Shown: one piece after another, positions 1 to 12,138 of the stretch
Position numbering within the stretch: the first letter of the stretch is position 1
Layout of the letters: each line of letters starts with the position of its first letter
NCBI GenBank assembly: GCA_900175165.2
Contig: FWWN02000285.1
Span: 91,126 to 155,125 of the forward strand
Reading direction: 5' to 3'
Source of the DNA: Rhizomucor pusillus
Taxonomy: Eukaryota; Mucoromycota; Mucoromycetes; Mucorales; Lichtheimiaceae
DNA length: 64,000 bases
The notes under the pieces: generated by a model
Databases searched by the model: none
What the model was told of the DNA's origin: nothing
Seen by the model: only the letters and a program-made list of their open reading frames with translations
Program-made: the position numbers and the translations under genes

Positions 1-2091
1 AGCACATCGCATAGCTCGAAAACACCGTGGACGTCCTCCGGCGCACCGATAATGGTCTCGTTTTTCAAAACGCTGGATACTACCGCGTGTGCAACAGCTC
101 GTCTAGTGTTGAATGGCTGGAGAGCAAGTAGAGGCTGGTAATTTTCTAGGACCAACAGGGTGAGCACAGAGGCATAGTGCTGGATAGGAGCAAGGAGAAG
201 AGATAATAAGCTGGCTTCCGTTGCCTTGGAGTGAAGGTCGGGTGAATCGGCATATTCCACCATCTTTTCCTTTGCATACGCGAGGATTTTGTCAACATAG
301 TCTAGCTTCTCAGGATAGCAAGAAAGTGACAGATTGACAAGAGATACAAGCAACGCTGTCAAGTCTTGTATAGAGAGATCTGGGCGTGCCTATTCAAACA
401 GTCAATAAGCAAAGACATTTCTTCTTTTCATATACAAACTTTCCAAATTACCTTGACTAATTCAACTATTTGTGTCCAGAAAACTGCAAACAATTCAACG
501 TCCTCAGGAATACCACGTACTTTCTTGACCGACTCTTCCTGAAGAACGTCCTTTTCGTTCCTAGATTCTGCCTCCTTGGGCTGTTCAGCAGAAGGTTCGG
601 TCTCTTGCTCTTTGTCCTCTTGTCCTTCTTCAGTTACGTTCTCATTCTCTGCTTCTCCGTTGACCTCAGCCTTTGCTTCTTCTTCTTCTTCCTCCTTCAC
701 GGCAGTTTCTTCTTGCTGCTCTGGTTCGTCGCCGGCTGCTTGCTTCTTCTTCTCGGCAGCTGCGCGGCGCACAGCTTCTTCCTGTCGTCGCTTTTCTTCC
801 TCTGGCGTCTCGGTATCTGCTTCTCGCGCGGCATAGGCGGCCAAGCGATCGATCAAGGCAATGATGATGGATTTGACGTTGACTTTTGGGTGGAGCTGCG
901 CGGTAGCAGACAAGAAAGGCTGAAGAGTGCGAAGATGGAATTCATCTGGGAATACCTACAGTGTATTGTTATACCCACTGTCAGTGAAAAGTCGTATGAC
1001 CCATTGGCTTATTCTATGTCTTTACCTGGATAATGACTTCCATCAAGTATTCTTGAGCAATGACATCTCGGCAGCTCACAACCTGGTCCAGAATTCCCGG
1101 AAGAATATGCTGCAAGATAGTAGAATATATACATTCAATTTTGTGAACATTCATACTTCAGTTCATAACTTATTACCGTCTGATATGTTGCAAGATCAAC
1201 GCCTTCCAGCTGGCTCAAACGCACAAGGTTGGTACCAACGAGAATACGCAATTCTCGGCGTTCGGCTTCTCTCTTTTCGCGGTCACGAGAGTGACCTTGA
1301 TGCTGCAAACGGACCCAGAGTTTGTTCATCTCGGTAAAATTGGTAAGAACAAACTGAATGGATTCTTGCACATTTCCTTCCGGTCTATTATTTTTATGTT
1401 AGATCTCTTGGACGAACAATAACAACGACTAGTTAGACGCATACCCTTTGCTGTCGCCTTCTGGCAAGTAGTCTCTAGTTAGACCAGAAAGGTAGTGGCG
1501 AAGAAAGAGACCTCTAACAGGGTGCTGTACACCACGCGACATTTCCATCATATCTCTCATAATCTCACGCACAGGAGCATCGGGCATGCTCATATACGCA
1601 GCACCGACGGTAATCATCAAATACAGACGTGGCACAATGTTGCCTGCATACTGCACTAATTCATACAGATCCGCCAAATGGTGACGACCAGATTGATGGG
1701 CTTCCGTCAGATAAATAGTCAAGTGTCGAAGAGCATCGAAAATAGCCATATCTATCGAGCGGGTCAGGAACATGGCGGCGGCGGGTATCTCTATATATAT
1801 TTCTTGGCCTTCCACATACACAGTTCGTAGTAGTTCTTGGGGGTCAGCGCAGAAGTTCGTAGCTCGGCGAGCATGTTTGAGCAGTGTTTCAGACCGTCCA
1901 TGAGTCGATTGTTGTCCTAAGCGTACATCAGTTATTTTTCGCGCCCAGAGTCAGAGCTGAGCAGACATAATCAGGCGTGTTACCAAGCATTTCTTCATTT
2001 GATGAGCCTGGACTTTGACCACATTGAGGACTTCATCGAGAAGTCTGTTCTGGTCTTCCAGAGGTGCAGGGCTATTTGGTGCAAAACTCAT
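1..2091 (-). CDS. VPS35: VPS35, retromer cargo-recognition subunit (3' end outside window)
   Basis: Large alpha-solenoid subunit of retromer, which retrieves receptors from endosomes to the Golgi. The start at 2091 gives [20 protein letters not shown], followed by [16 protein letters not shown], matching the family N-terminus. Coding then continues through several short introns. Exon 1429-1821 holds the hallmark [20 protein letters not shown] and [19 protein letters not shown] (the PRLYL segment contacts VPS26). Exon 1135-1371 has [16 protein letters not shown]. Exon 428-913 contains a long Glu/Lys-rich insertion (roughly 80 residues) before [16 protein letters not shown]; such an acidic linker is typical of fungal VPS35 and probably disordered. 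The C-terminal half lies beyond position 1. Upstream, SPT4 ends 180 bp away on the same strand. The family call is firm; internal exon borders were not all fixed. Confidence 0.93.
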
Positions 2092-2271
2092 TCCCGGATT
2101 TCAGTGGAAAGGGAAACAGACCTTCTCTCGGGGCGGAGGTCCACTCGCAATGGAAAGTTGGCAATGCACGTAGTCGGCAAAACCCCGCCAAAACGTCATT
2201 GAAACAATTGTGTGTATACATTTTATACAAAACGATGCTGTTGATGATCACAAATGATGATAACCATGATG

Positions 2272-2803
2272 CTAATCTTTAACGCTACCATCTCGTGGCC
2301 TATATTTATGTCCTCTTCTTTCCAGTTCATCTTCTATCTCTTCTGGTATCTGTCCATACACGCGTATTGCATAGATGCCTTTTTGGTACGTTTCTGGATC
2401 ATGCCACGAACATGTCAGTAAAGCTCCAAATTGCCAAACAATTTAAGGATATCATACCTATCCGTTGCCACCGTGCCACCCAGCTTTCGTTTGGCTGCAT
2501 CATTGCCACCATCCTGTAACATCGATTTATCAGTTATCCACAGCGTTCGGTTGCACCGTCAACAATCTTTACCCTTCAAACTTGGACGAAGTGCATTCGT
2601 TCACTCGCTCTGGAAATGACCGTAATCTCAAGATGCTCTCGCAGTTGGCGCAACCATTGGTACGGAACTGCGAAGCTGTCTACAATCGCAAAGTGTAAAG
2701 ATTGACATTGATCGTCGTTCCAGTCGCAGAATCATACCTGTATTAAAGAGCAGATCATGCATGCTCGCAGCTGCTTCTTTTCTGTTGGTAAGATATCTGC
2801 CAT
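2272..2803 (-). CDS. SPT4: SPT4, transcription elongation factor (DSIF small subunit)
   Basis: Small zinc-finger protein that pairs with SPT5 on elongating RNA polymerase II. Four exons join cleanly: 2803-2738, 2667-2573, 2513-2458 and 2393-2272, giving 339 nt or 112 residues, the usual SPT4 length. The product starts [20 protein letters not shown] and continues with [11 protein letters not shown], supplying the four zinc cysteines as CxxC...CxxC. The conserved [15 protein letters not shown] and [16 protein letters not shown] (the SPT5-contact strand) follow, and the protein ends in TAG. All three introns have GT...AG ends and are 55-70 nt. No single reading frame shows more than a fragment, because every conserved block sits in a different exon. 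Lies between VPS35 and the Zn2Cys6 regulator, same strand. Confidence 0.95.
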
Positions 2804-3129
2804 GGCAGTTGTGGATTTAAGTTTTGGAAATGTAAAGGGAAGGAAGGTGAAGCCCCTCTTTTGGCAGGACTTGGCTGAGATTCTCTCTCGTTCGCAGATT
2901 CCCAAATTCGATTTGTGCATTCGACAATTCCAAGTCTCCAATCGACTGCAAGCATACAATGTGTGAATCTTTGGTCAATTGATCCGCTGGAATAGATAAT
3001 AATTATTGAAAGTTACAGAGCGTTGCAGATGAAATAATCTTTTAAATTGGACAAAAATGTAAATATACAACATATAACAGAGACAAATGTAAAGTGAGAA
3101 AAAGCGTAAAATGGAATGGTTTAAGATGG

Positions 3130-5739
3130 CTACGCCGATGGTGGTTGCATATTGCTTGTGGAATACGCATAGTCCCATCGCTGAGTATCCTGCATCGAAG
3201 CAGCTTGACTACCAGGTGGGTTAAAACCATTGTTTAACTGGCTGTTAGGCTGAAGACGTGTGAGAGATTGCATAGTAGCTGCCAGATTTGCAGCGTTATC
3301 ACCAATGTTCCAATCTGTACAGGACACACCGTCGCACGTTGACAGAGACAAGTCGGCTAAAGGCACATTTCGATTCATGCATGAAGACTGCGAAGGCTCA
3401 ATCCTCTGTCCTGATAAATCAGTCAAGACGTAATTGGATGTTTGCATAGGTGTAGTTCCTGCAAGCCAGGACGCATCTTGAAGCGTAGTTGTCGAACCGG
3501 CTGATGACGGAGGAGTCAAACTGCTTTTCGGTTGTTGTTGCTGCTGCTGCTCCTTTCCTGGAGGAAGTCGACTCTGTCTGCGGAACATGTTGCCATGCAT
3601 AGCATAAAGATCACGAATCATGAAGTAGAGTTTGTCCGCCATAGCCCAGTATGGGCGCATAGCTTGTAACATTGCAAAATGTTCAGATAATGCGTATCTA
3701 GCTTTTTGTGCTTCTGCAGGTTTGGCAAAGTAGGCATTGTTGATCGCCACAGTTGCCACTGTGTATGTAAGATAGGTTGAGAAGGGTGGTATAAGCGAAA
3801 TATCGTTCTTTATGTACGACACTGTTTCGGTGACCTTATCAACGGCTCTCAAGCATTTCTGAGCGCTGGCGTCGATTAAAGCTTTCTGTTGCGGGTCAAT
3901 CCCTTGTTCGCTCTCTGCCCAAGCATCGGCAATAGCAAGTGATGGACGATGCAGAAGAGCGCTGAGCGTGCTCGAAAGCATATGAATCTATCAGAATTTT
4001 AGTATTATTCATTTCTTCTCTTATTTATGTAGACTACTCACCAGAAGAAAACGTTGACCCAAAAACTGGGCCGTGTCACCCTGTGCCGACTTGAAAGTTT
4101 CAAAGTTTGATGGTGTATCCTTCAGATGATTCGGTAAATTTTCTTGCCATGCATCGATTTCTCGATCCAGCTTTGCACAAACGGAATCTGGCTGATATGC
4201 AGTTGCAGATTTTGGTTTTCGGTTTCCACGATTGATAAAGATAGTCACTCGTCCCATAATTGCAATCCCCTGGCACATTACAGCATAGCTGCTAAGGGGT
4301 GTGTGCAATGTATCTTCGTTGCGAGCTTGTATTGTTACAGAGACCATAGGTCCTTGCTGTGTTTTTTCATGCTTCATTATGGCCATCCGGCTACCATCCA
4401 GAGTTTCTGTATAGAATCGATCTACTATCGCACCGGTATCTTCAGAAGGATAAAATAAGTCGCAATCTTCTTCGTGTAATATTGGCGGTCTTGCGGTTGA
4501 AGCGCTCAAAAATCTATCAACCGACATAAATACCAAATATCCACCCAATTTGCTCCCAGAAGACAGCCTTCTTACTTGTCCAATGTAAACACGACCCAAA
4601 ATGTTCTACGTTGAACCTCCTGTTCCACCCATTGCTGTAATGGTATAGGTTTAACAGGTTCGTCCTCAAATAGTGGATCGCGGTGAATCCCTAGCTCCAA
4701 AACCATCCTAATTAAATTAGTCAAGTGATTTGAGATGAGGCGAAGATTCCACGCTTACCGTGCTGCCATGCCAATATACATCCACGTTCTGTTGCGATGA
4801 CTGTGAGCTTGTGCTTATTCTAATCTCAGGCTTTCAGATCGACACTTTACCTTGGTCCTCGAGCACATCCAAACTCATGAAGGGCTAATAGTACTAATCC
4901 TTGGATATTGGCTAGGCTAGGTGTATCAATGACTTGAAGTAGCATCTCTCTAGCCTTTGATGCGTATTTCTCTCCAGAGTACCAAGGAGGATCGGTACGT
5001 ATATCTTGTCTGTTAGAATATCTTGCAGTAACAGCCATAAGGGCGAGGAGCACGAAATCTGGTACTTGTCGATTGCTCACATCTTGGAGCATATTACAGC
5101 GATCGAACAACGGAGCGTAACTGTATATATGCTTGAAAAATAGTTGGAGCAAGTGTAATTGGATCTCTAGAGGCGGCAATGGACTCATATCGTCTGTCAT
5201 TTTGGAGGATATGAAAGATGACGAACTGGATGGCATGCTGCTACTTGAAGTGTATGACTGCGCAGACGCCATTGTCGACGTAGTTTGACTGATAGGCGAT
5301 TGTTGCAGCTGCTGCTGCTGTTGCTGTTGCTGCTGCTTTTGCTGCTGCTGCGGTCGCTCCAGTTGACTATCGGGGCTGTAGGGCGCAGGAGAAGAAAGCG
5401 TCTTTTCAGCAGCAGTTTGAATGAGCATCCTTTCCATTTTATCTAGTCTTTTCTCAAGCATTTCAATATATCCTTGTCTTGGACCGCGCTTTTTGACGTT
5501 TGGGTTGTAGGTGCATTGACGATTCGCTTTGAGGCAATTGGCACAGCTTGGTCTGCCTCCGTCGCATTTCACCTATAGATCAGAAAACTGTCAATCGAAT
5601 GCTGACAGCAAGGCTCCTGAGGCTGAAAAGCACGGACCTTCTTCCTGCGGCAAACGTCGCAAGCTTGGGCCAAGCGTTTCCGCTTAGCATCGTGCATGGC
5701 GTCGTCGGCGCGGGGGTCAGAATGGCCGGCGTGATCCAT
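3130..5739 (-). CDS. Zn2Cys6 fungal-specific transcription factor, XlnR-like
   Basis: Nuclear DNA-binding regulator. Exon 1 (5739-5638) encodes MDHAGHSD... and LAQACDVCRRKK; exon 2 from 5572 continues VKCDGGRPSCANC, so the binuclear cluster CxxCx6Cx5-9CxxCx6C is split by an intron exactly inside the RRKKVKC block. The motif KKRGPRQGYIEMLEKRLDKM follows, as in the XlnR/Clr-type subgroup (linker plus short dimerising coiled coil). A poly-Gln tract lies at 5291-5360. The fungal_trans middle homology region then runs through several exons (PLPPLEIQLHLLQLFF; RMAIMKHEKT; ALIDASAQKCLRAV). The C-terminal exon 3130-3981 carries a short Gln run and a Ser/Asn-rich tail ending QPPSA. Targets cannot be read from the sequence. 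A longer N-terminal start in the same frame exists, but MDHAGH fits best. The HAD gene starts divergently about 480 bp away. Confidence 0.85.
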
Positions 5740-6220
5740 GAGCGGGAAAGATAGAGGAAGGGACTTGTTGTCAAGAGTATGTTTCGGATAAAAAAGGAAA
5801 GAAGGGTTGCGTGTACCAGGCCCAAACAGTTTGCATGTCGCAGCAGCAATAGCTCGGCGGTGACCCCGCACCCATCCATTGCCCAATTCTCTTCCGCACA
5901 TAATTCGGCAACGCCGCCGTGCTACTGGTATGACGCACACGAAAATAATGATAATGAGCAGTCTTGATCATTCCATCAGATAACCAGTCACGACAAAAAT
6001 ATCCATGGAGGATAGGCGATTTGCCTTGTTACATTATGACTCGAAACACGTTCTTATCGCGGGTGCTTAGTAATTCACTGCATTGCTTAATCCCTTGATT
6101 TGTCAACCTCGACGCCACCACCACCGAGCTGACTTAACTTTCAGATGAGGCTCAGTGCGCGCCTATTCGGAGGCTGCTCGGATCGTGTACCTACCCTCAC
6201 CTTTTTCTCGCCCCGCACGG

Positions 6221-7096
6221 ATGCGTTTGTTAGCAGCCGCACTCGCCTTTAAAATGGCGCTGCGTCCCATCGTCCTTGTCGACTTTGATCAGACAATCAC
6301 CAAGGTCGATACAACTTCGCTGCTCGGTCAGTTCGGTCTGGACCAGCACAACAGCTCATTACCATGGTCGTACTTTGTCGACGCATACATGGACGACTAC
6401 AACAAGCGCGAGGCGACTTTGCCGCATAACCTGACGTTTGAGCAGCGGATCGATGCCTTCCGTCCCGTCGAGAAAGCATCCCTGGATCGCATCAACGAAA
6501 AGCATGTTTTCCAGAATTTGACACGCGAGCAAATTTTCGAAAAGGGCAAGCAAATGGGCCCTAATTTTCTGCAGCCGAATGTCTTGGAGGGTTTGAAAGA
6601 GGCACATGACCTCGCTATTGTATCTGTGAACTGGTCAAAGGATTGGATCCTTGGTGCTCTCGCGCCGTTAAACTTGTCTCGCAAACAAATATACTGCAAC
6701 GATCTGGTGTTGGATGATCGCGGATTGACTACGGGTGAGATCACAGCAGAGTTACTTACAGCTGTCGATAAAAAACGACAAGTTTCAAAAATACTGCAAC
6801 ACTATCCCGAAAAAAGACCTACAGTTTACATTGGCGATTCCTCAGGCGATGTACTAACTCTTGGTAAGGTTGATAGCTTGAAAACTCATCTTGGAATGTG
6901 GCTGACACGATCACTCAAAGTGCAAGCGGATGTTGGAGTAATTATTGGCAACAACACTGGACTTATTCAACAGTTACAGGATGAATTCAACTACAATGTC
7001 ACTAAGGGAATACCTTCGAAGAGGGCAGAAAAGCATGTCTATCAAGTGGATGGCTGGGACGAGATCATCGCAAGCGGAATTCTAAAGTCTCTGTGA
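6221..7096 (+). CDS. HAD-superfamily phosphatase
   Basis: Intronless gene. Motif I is VDFDQTITKVDTT (DxDxT nucleophile and acid/base Asp); motif II Ser is probably in AIVSVNWS; motif III/IV is VYIGDSSGDVLTL (GDSSGD, magnesium ligands). The layout, with a helical cap between motifs I and II, resembles the small cytosolic HAD phosphatases that include yeast CTO1 (YCR015C) and thiaminase-II-linked phosphatases. The substrate cannot be deduced. Two in-frame ATGs compete: 6221 (MRLLAAALAFKMALRP) and 6254 (MALRPIVLVDFDQTIT). The second places motif I near residue 10, the common arrangement; the longer form would add a short hydrophobic leader. About 280-290 residues. It converges on the LIM gene, with 60 bp between the two stop codons. 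Confidence 0.82.
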   Translation: MRLLAAALAFKMALRPIVLVDFDQTITKVDTTSLLGQFGLDQHNSSLPWSYFVDAYMDDYNKREATLPHNLTFEQRIDAFRPVEKASLDRINEKHVFQNLTREQIFEKGKQMGPNFLQPNVLEGLKEAHDLAIVSVNWSKDWILGALAPLNLSRKQIYCNDLVLDDRGLTTGEITAELLTAVDKKRQVSKILQHYPEKRPTVYIGDSSGDVLTLGKVDSLKTHLGMWLTRSLKVQADVGVIIGNNTGLIQQLQDEFNYNVTKGIPSKRAEKHVYQVDGWDEIIASGILKSL

Positions 7097-7156
7097 TGTT
7101 CCTTCCTCTTCTCAATACCACGATTCTAGAAACGGTAGAAATATACAGCGCTTTAT

Positions 7157-8318
7157 TTATCGGGTGGCTCCTTGCGGTGTCAAAAGGTTGCCATATCCAA
7201 AACCCTGTAAAAAGTGTAAAAATGTACATTAGATATGGTTATATCATTGCTAGCAGTAATTCTGATTTGTACCTTGGGACCGAATGACTGTGCATAGCAA
7301 CCACGGCAATACAAGTCGAAATCCTTGTCCACCATGTTTGTAGAATTGAGAAGCTTTCCGCACTGACTGCATTTTAAGCAAAATTTGTGGTACTTGTTGC
7401 CAGCTCCCATTGCCATTTCTGCGGCATATACAGCTTTGCCGCACTTTGTACATGTGTCATTTTGTATCTGGATGTTGACCTTTTTGGGCACGTAACTAGT
7501 GTTAAGGTACGCCGGCTTTGAAGCAGGCGTTGTCGTCGCTGGCTTTGGTGGTATTGCAGGCTTGGACGACCAGAACGATGTCATTGGTTCTTCTGGTTTG
7601 CGTGGTGGTAATGCAGGTGACGAGGATGGCTGTTGCGGTCGAGCCGGCAGCGTAGGAGGAGCGGGAGGAGAAGGAGATGTCGACGTTGCTGTTGCTGCTG
7701 CTGCTGCTGGAGTAGGAGGCGAACGGTCGAGTTGTTGCTCTCGTAAGATCTCGTTTGGCATCTTATTTTCTGTGTTTAGAAAAGCTGCACCGGATGCTGC
7801 AACAATGATGTTTTAGCAAGAAATGGATCTGGCGCGCAAAGTCTCGTGTTTCTTGGCAAACATACCGAATCCATAACCCTTGGGACCCCATTTGCGATTG
7901 TAGCATATTTTACAGTAAGCCTATCCATTTAACAACTATCAGACTATATTCATGCGGAGGTAAAGCTCTTTATCCATTTACCTCGCCTTGTCTTTCGGTC
8001 AGTGTCGTCGAGTCGAGCCGTTTGTTGCATTCCTGCAGATACAGAGCTTAGCAATGCCTTACTTTTAAGTCTTTGGGTCGCCTTACTTTACAAGTGAGAC
8101 AGGCACGGTGCCAGGCGCCCCCAGGACCGGTTGTCTATTTTCTTTTGTCAGTGTCATTCACTTTGAAAAGCCCAAGACGATCTCGCACCTGCTCGGCCAT
8201 GTAAACAGCTGTTCAACAAGGCACCGTTGTTAGTCGCCTTCGCGGTGTGGAATTCATGACAAGAGTCAATACCTTTGTGACATCGTGGACATGAGGGTGC
8301 TCCTCCAAAAGCAGGCAT
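7157..8318 (-). CDS. Two-LIM-domain protein, cysteine/glycine-rich (CRP) type
   Basis: Likely actin-cytoskeleton adaptor. LIM1 is assembled from five small exons: MPAFGGAPSCPRCHKA, then a 20-nt exon (8208-8189) encoding VYMAEQ, then TTGPGGAWHRACLTCK, ECNKRLDSTTLTERQGE, and AYCKICYNRKWGPKGYGF. LIM2 in exon 7180-7761 reads CTKCGKAVYAAEMAMGAGNK, HKFCLKCSQCGKLLN and LYCRGCYAQSFGPK. The final exon adds GFGYGNLLTPQGATR and stops at 7157, giving the GPKGFGYG glycine motif after each LIM as in CRP/CSRP proteins. The two domains are linked by a long Pro/Ser/Thr/Ala-rich segment with PPxPP and PALPPRKP motifs, likely SH3 ligands. All eight zinc ligands of each LIM are visible. Function is inferred from animal and fungal CRP relatives. 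Confidence 0.88.
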
Positions 8319-8683
8319 TTAGTTATGTTTACTGTTGTTCGAAAAAGGGAGAATCTTCGGCAGAACTCAAATCACGTTCGGTCTGATGCAACTCCGTTGC
8401 ATTACAGAAGACTCGAATATCCTCTGTCCAATAAAACCGAGCCATGCATTTCTGATGGTCTCTTCTTCGGCTGCTTAATATCATCCTTAATAATACTAAC
8501 TTGGTATCAATGACTGATTATACGAGGGAGAGAGAGAAAATCGCTATGCAATGCATTTCAAATATGTAATGTAGATAAAGTAATAATAATAGTGCTTTCA
8601 ATATTTCCATGTCAAATGCAAATTTCTGTTAAGAACACAGTATTTATCCTGCTGTGAAATGGTATACAAATATTGATTGATAA
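8319..8683. other. Intergenic, between AP-1 beta 3' end and LIM gene start
   Basis: About 365 bp that should hold the LIM promoter and the AP-1 beta 3' UTR. AT-rich, with a GA-rich run near 8526-8538. No open frame with recognisable coding content on either strand. Confidence 0.5.
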
Positions 8684-11251
8684 TTAAAGGTCTAGCAATA
8701 GATCCACTCCACCAGGAGCTTGTTGAGCGGGACGCACGTCTTGCTGGTTTACCACATCGGTGGCGTACGGGTTAGCGCTTTGCATACCGTTGATGGCATT
8801 GAACGAATGCCTTACATATTACATAAGTAACATATACAGATTGCTTTGAATACAATGCTTACCTGTTTGCAGCCAAGCTGTCATAGCCGAGATCGTTTGG
8901 TACAGCGAAATTGGTCGGAACAGCAACGGCTTGCTGCGTTGGCGGGGGCTGAGGCTGTTGACTAGGAGTGAGTGGTCGGTTGTTGGATTGCGGTCTCTGT
9001 AGAACTGGAGAAGGCATTAAGAAGCGTGGTTTGTATCGATGAATAAATGTAGTGGGACTCTTATGATAAATGGATGCAAGACTTGAAATATGCAGCAAAA
9101 GTTCATCTAGGAATGCAGTGTCCATGTTATCACTTTCTGTGGAAATTGGCGGCTTTTCAGAAAGGACGATAGCCTGGAGATCACGTTAGGAAAGACAGCT
9201 ACATAACATAGATATGTACGATCGACTTGCCTTGGCTGCGGTTGGATCCGTCGATAAAAGTCTCCAATAGATATAACCTCTGTCTCGCAAGTCTGGATTA
9301 TCCACTTCTTCTGTTGCCCACTTAAGGACCTTTGGCACCAGGTCTTGTCCAGCAGTCGGTCTCTTGATGAATAGCTTAACGGTTGCAGTAAGCAACGCAA
9401 GCTGGACTTCAACAGGCTCCTCCAAAAAGGTATATAAAAAGTCCTCTAATAGAACATCAGAATTCTCGATTCGGTCGGCATATTGCCCAATAATCCAAAT
9501 CATTGCAGCCTTTGCTTCAGGTTCATCAAGGTTATCCAGATTTTCACACAGGGTCGCAATGATGCTTTCGTATCGGTTTGGATATTTGCGGAAGATATCC
9601 TGTACGCAAGGAATAAGTCTACATGTTCCACCTTGTGACAACTCCCCAGTTTTGTAAGCTACCTTAATAACGACGATGGCTTCTTGCACTACGTAGTTGA
9701 CCTTGGTCTGGATAAGTTCAAGCAATGCAGAAATACAGCGTTCAGCGGCCATTTCAATTTTCACTGCGAGTCGGCCGATTGAACGAACTGCTTTTCGAAC
9801 AAAGTCCACGTCCACCTCTGCTGCATATCTTTGAATAAACTGTGAGTTTCTCGAATATATTCATTAACATCAATGAATACTTACTCTTTCAATTCTCCCA
9901 ACACTTGATCTACGTTCTGAGGATTGGCTAATCTGAATATGATTTCTAACTTGGCCAGTTTGACGTAGATTGGGTCGTTGTATTTGCAAAAGAATACTTT
10001 CATGTCATTCTTCAGAACCTCGGGTCTGCGTTGAATAACAAGTAGAATGTTGCGCAACGCCACGTATTGTACTTCTGGGCCGGATGACAGCAAAGTGACT
10101 ATCAAGAAAAATTTCAGTAATAGGTATATGTCAGCCGAAGGAATCGTGCATACCTAGGGGAGGACTCAGCTTTCGACAGAATGTGGAAATGTCGGATTCA
10201 TTTCGCATATAATTCATTAGATACATGATCACCTTCACGCATGTCAATACTACAGCAGAATTGGCATGTTGCAATCGAGGTGCTATCCGTTCGGCAAGCA
10301 TTTCTGCATCTCCTGGCTCCTGCGGAACATAATACATCAATGCTTCCAAGATATATGTCTGTCCCCATCTAACATGCTGGCCCGTTAATTTCTGTTTCTT
10401 TGTACTATATTCCTCAATGATGCAAAACTCACTCTGAGCATTCGTTTAGCGCTGCTGCCAACTTGCTTGCAATGGACTGATTCAGTTTGAGCTGGACGTT
10501 ATGCGATCTTTCAGAAATTTCCGTTAATGCCACTACAGCGTTGGCAACGACCTAAAGTCTAATATAAGGATGCACGTTCTCGTATACCCAAAATGCTGTC
10601 GTACCGTCGGATTAGGATCCGTCAATAAATCTCTGAGCATATCGATAAAGTTTTCGCTTTCCACAACAACATTGTCGTACATGTAAAGTTTAGCAACGCA
10701 TATAGCCGCCGTCTTACGAACGTAAGGATCTTTGTCGCGCAAAGCATGTCTCAAAGGATCCACAAGGCAATCTACGATCTTCTCCACTTGGATGTAACCC
10801 ATTGTTCGAATAGCGAGTGCTCGTATCAAAGGGTTGGGATCTTCAACATCCTGCCATCCAAATTAGTCTAAGTCTTCCGTATGCTTTCAACTTGCGGCCT
10901 AGCAAAATACCTTGATGAACGTAGTTAATGCCATCATTGCCATGTCCGGTTTGCTTCTGGCATAGTTAATCAGATACAGGTACACCATTTTTTTAATTTC
11001 GAGGATAGGAACATTCATGACGTTCAAAATATCGGGAAAAAGTGGCGACATGTCGTTTCCCATTGTCATGTTGGCGACGATTTTCTTCATCACTGTCTTC
11101 TTGCGCTGATGCTTTGGATCGCGCTTTTCCGAGTTTAATTCCGCACGGAGCTCCTGTATCTTGCCTTAGATAAAGGAATAAGGTGCTCTGTAGTAGTGTT
11201 CATATCGTAAATATACTGTATACCTCTTTGAAAGTACTTTGCATCAGACAT
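8684..11251 (-). CDS. APL2: Beta subunit of the clathrin adaptor AP-1 (beta-adaptin)
   Basis: Trunk subunit of the clathrin adaptor at trans-Golgi and endosomes. Starts MSDAKYFQR at 11251 and continues [80 protein letters not shown] and [17 protein letters not shown], all diagnostic for beta-adaptins. At least seven short introns interrupt the armadillo-like trunk. Conserved blocks follow through [40 protein letters not shown] and [15 protein letters not shown]. The C-terminus is a short Pro/Gln-rich hinge ending GGVDLLLDL, a clathrin-box-like sequence right at the end; there is no appendage (ear) domain, as is common for fungal beta subunits. AP-1 is preferred over AP-2 for this reason and on general resemblance; the distinction is inferred. 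Confidence 0.9.
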
Positions 11252-11504
11252 GATGAATGAACGACTGAGGACAAGGTAGAGAAAGGAAGGTTGCACATTC
11301 AAAGCATATCATCTTTTTTCAATCACCGCAGGTTTTCATAAGTCTTACAATGAGACCCCGTTAAATACATCGCTTAATAACTTTAAAGAAAACTTCTGTG
11401 ACTAAAATCTTGCAGACACAACGAGAAGAAAACGAGAAACGTTTATTATTTGCCATAGGCAAAGCAAATGTTTCAGCAGCACCAGAAAGGGAGGCGTTTC
11501 GCCC

Positions 11505-11804
11505 ATGGATACGCGACTTGCTTCATCAAATATCAAGCATTTGGAAGCGGAGGTCATACAGTCACTGCCGTTGATGAACACAATACAAGCAAGGACCTGC
11601 ATTACTTGTGGGCAGACAACTTACCTACAGTATCTTCATTGGCCACCAGCTGTATCCAGACATATAGACCACGCATCGCTTGATAAGAACGGCAGCCAAC
11701 AATTTATCCACGTCCCAGTGTGCGATGTATGCAAACTGCATTTTCATGGCGAGGTTGGAGCGACGGCGCATTATCAAGCTATTAATCGCAGCATCCATAC
11801 TTGA
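11505..11804 (+). CDS. Possible small zinc-ribbon-like protein or exon, unrecognised
   Basis: Open frame from the ATG at 11505 (MDTRLASSN...) to TGA at 11804. Its second half reads RTCITCGQTTYLQYLHWPP, then VPVCDVCKLHFHGE and ATAHYQAI: two CxxC pairs about 40 residues apart with nearby His, the arrangement of a small treble-clef or zinc-ribbon fold. The first 35 residues look less protein-like, and the frame may be an exon of a larger, partly decayed gene. I do not recognise the family. It sits 250 bp upstream of the AP-1 beta start, in opposite orientation. Confidence 0.3.
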   Translation: MDTRLASSNIKHLEAEVIQSLPLMNTIQARTCITCGQTTYLQYLHWPPAVSRHIDHASLDKNGSQQFIHVPVCDVCKLHFHGEVGATAHYQAINRSIHT

Positions 11805-12138
11805 GCATGGATTAACGTTGTACGCTCTTCATCAGACCATCACGCAAACTGCCCGTCTCCGGAAAGCGGGTAGTGCCCAGAGCCTGTCAGCTCGCAGATG
11901 TGAAGAAACAACCACCTGGGTTCCGACAGATAGCGCTAGATTTGATAATCAGAAATAAGGTAACAAGACAATGAAATCAAGTGAGGCTGAAATTATACAC
12001 CTTATTGAATAGAACATTACTTCAAATTCAGAACATTGATCCATATTCGCTTAACCTAATCAAATTGTACTTCCAGTACCGTATAGTTACTGAGTGGATT
12101 CAAACACACTCATTCTTTCGCAAGAAAAATAATCTAAA

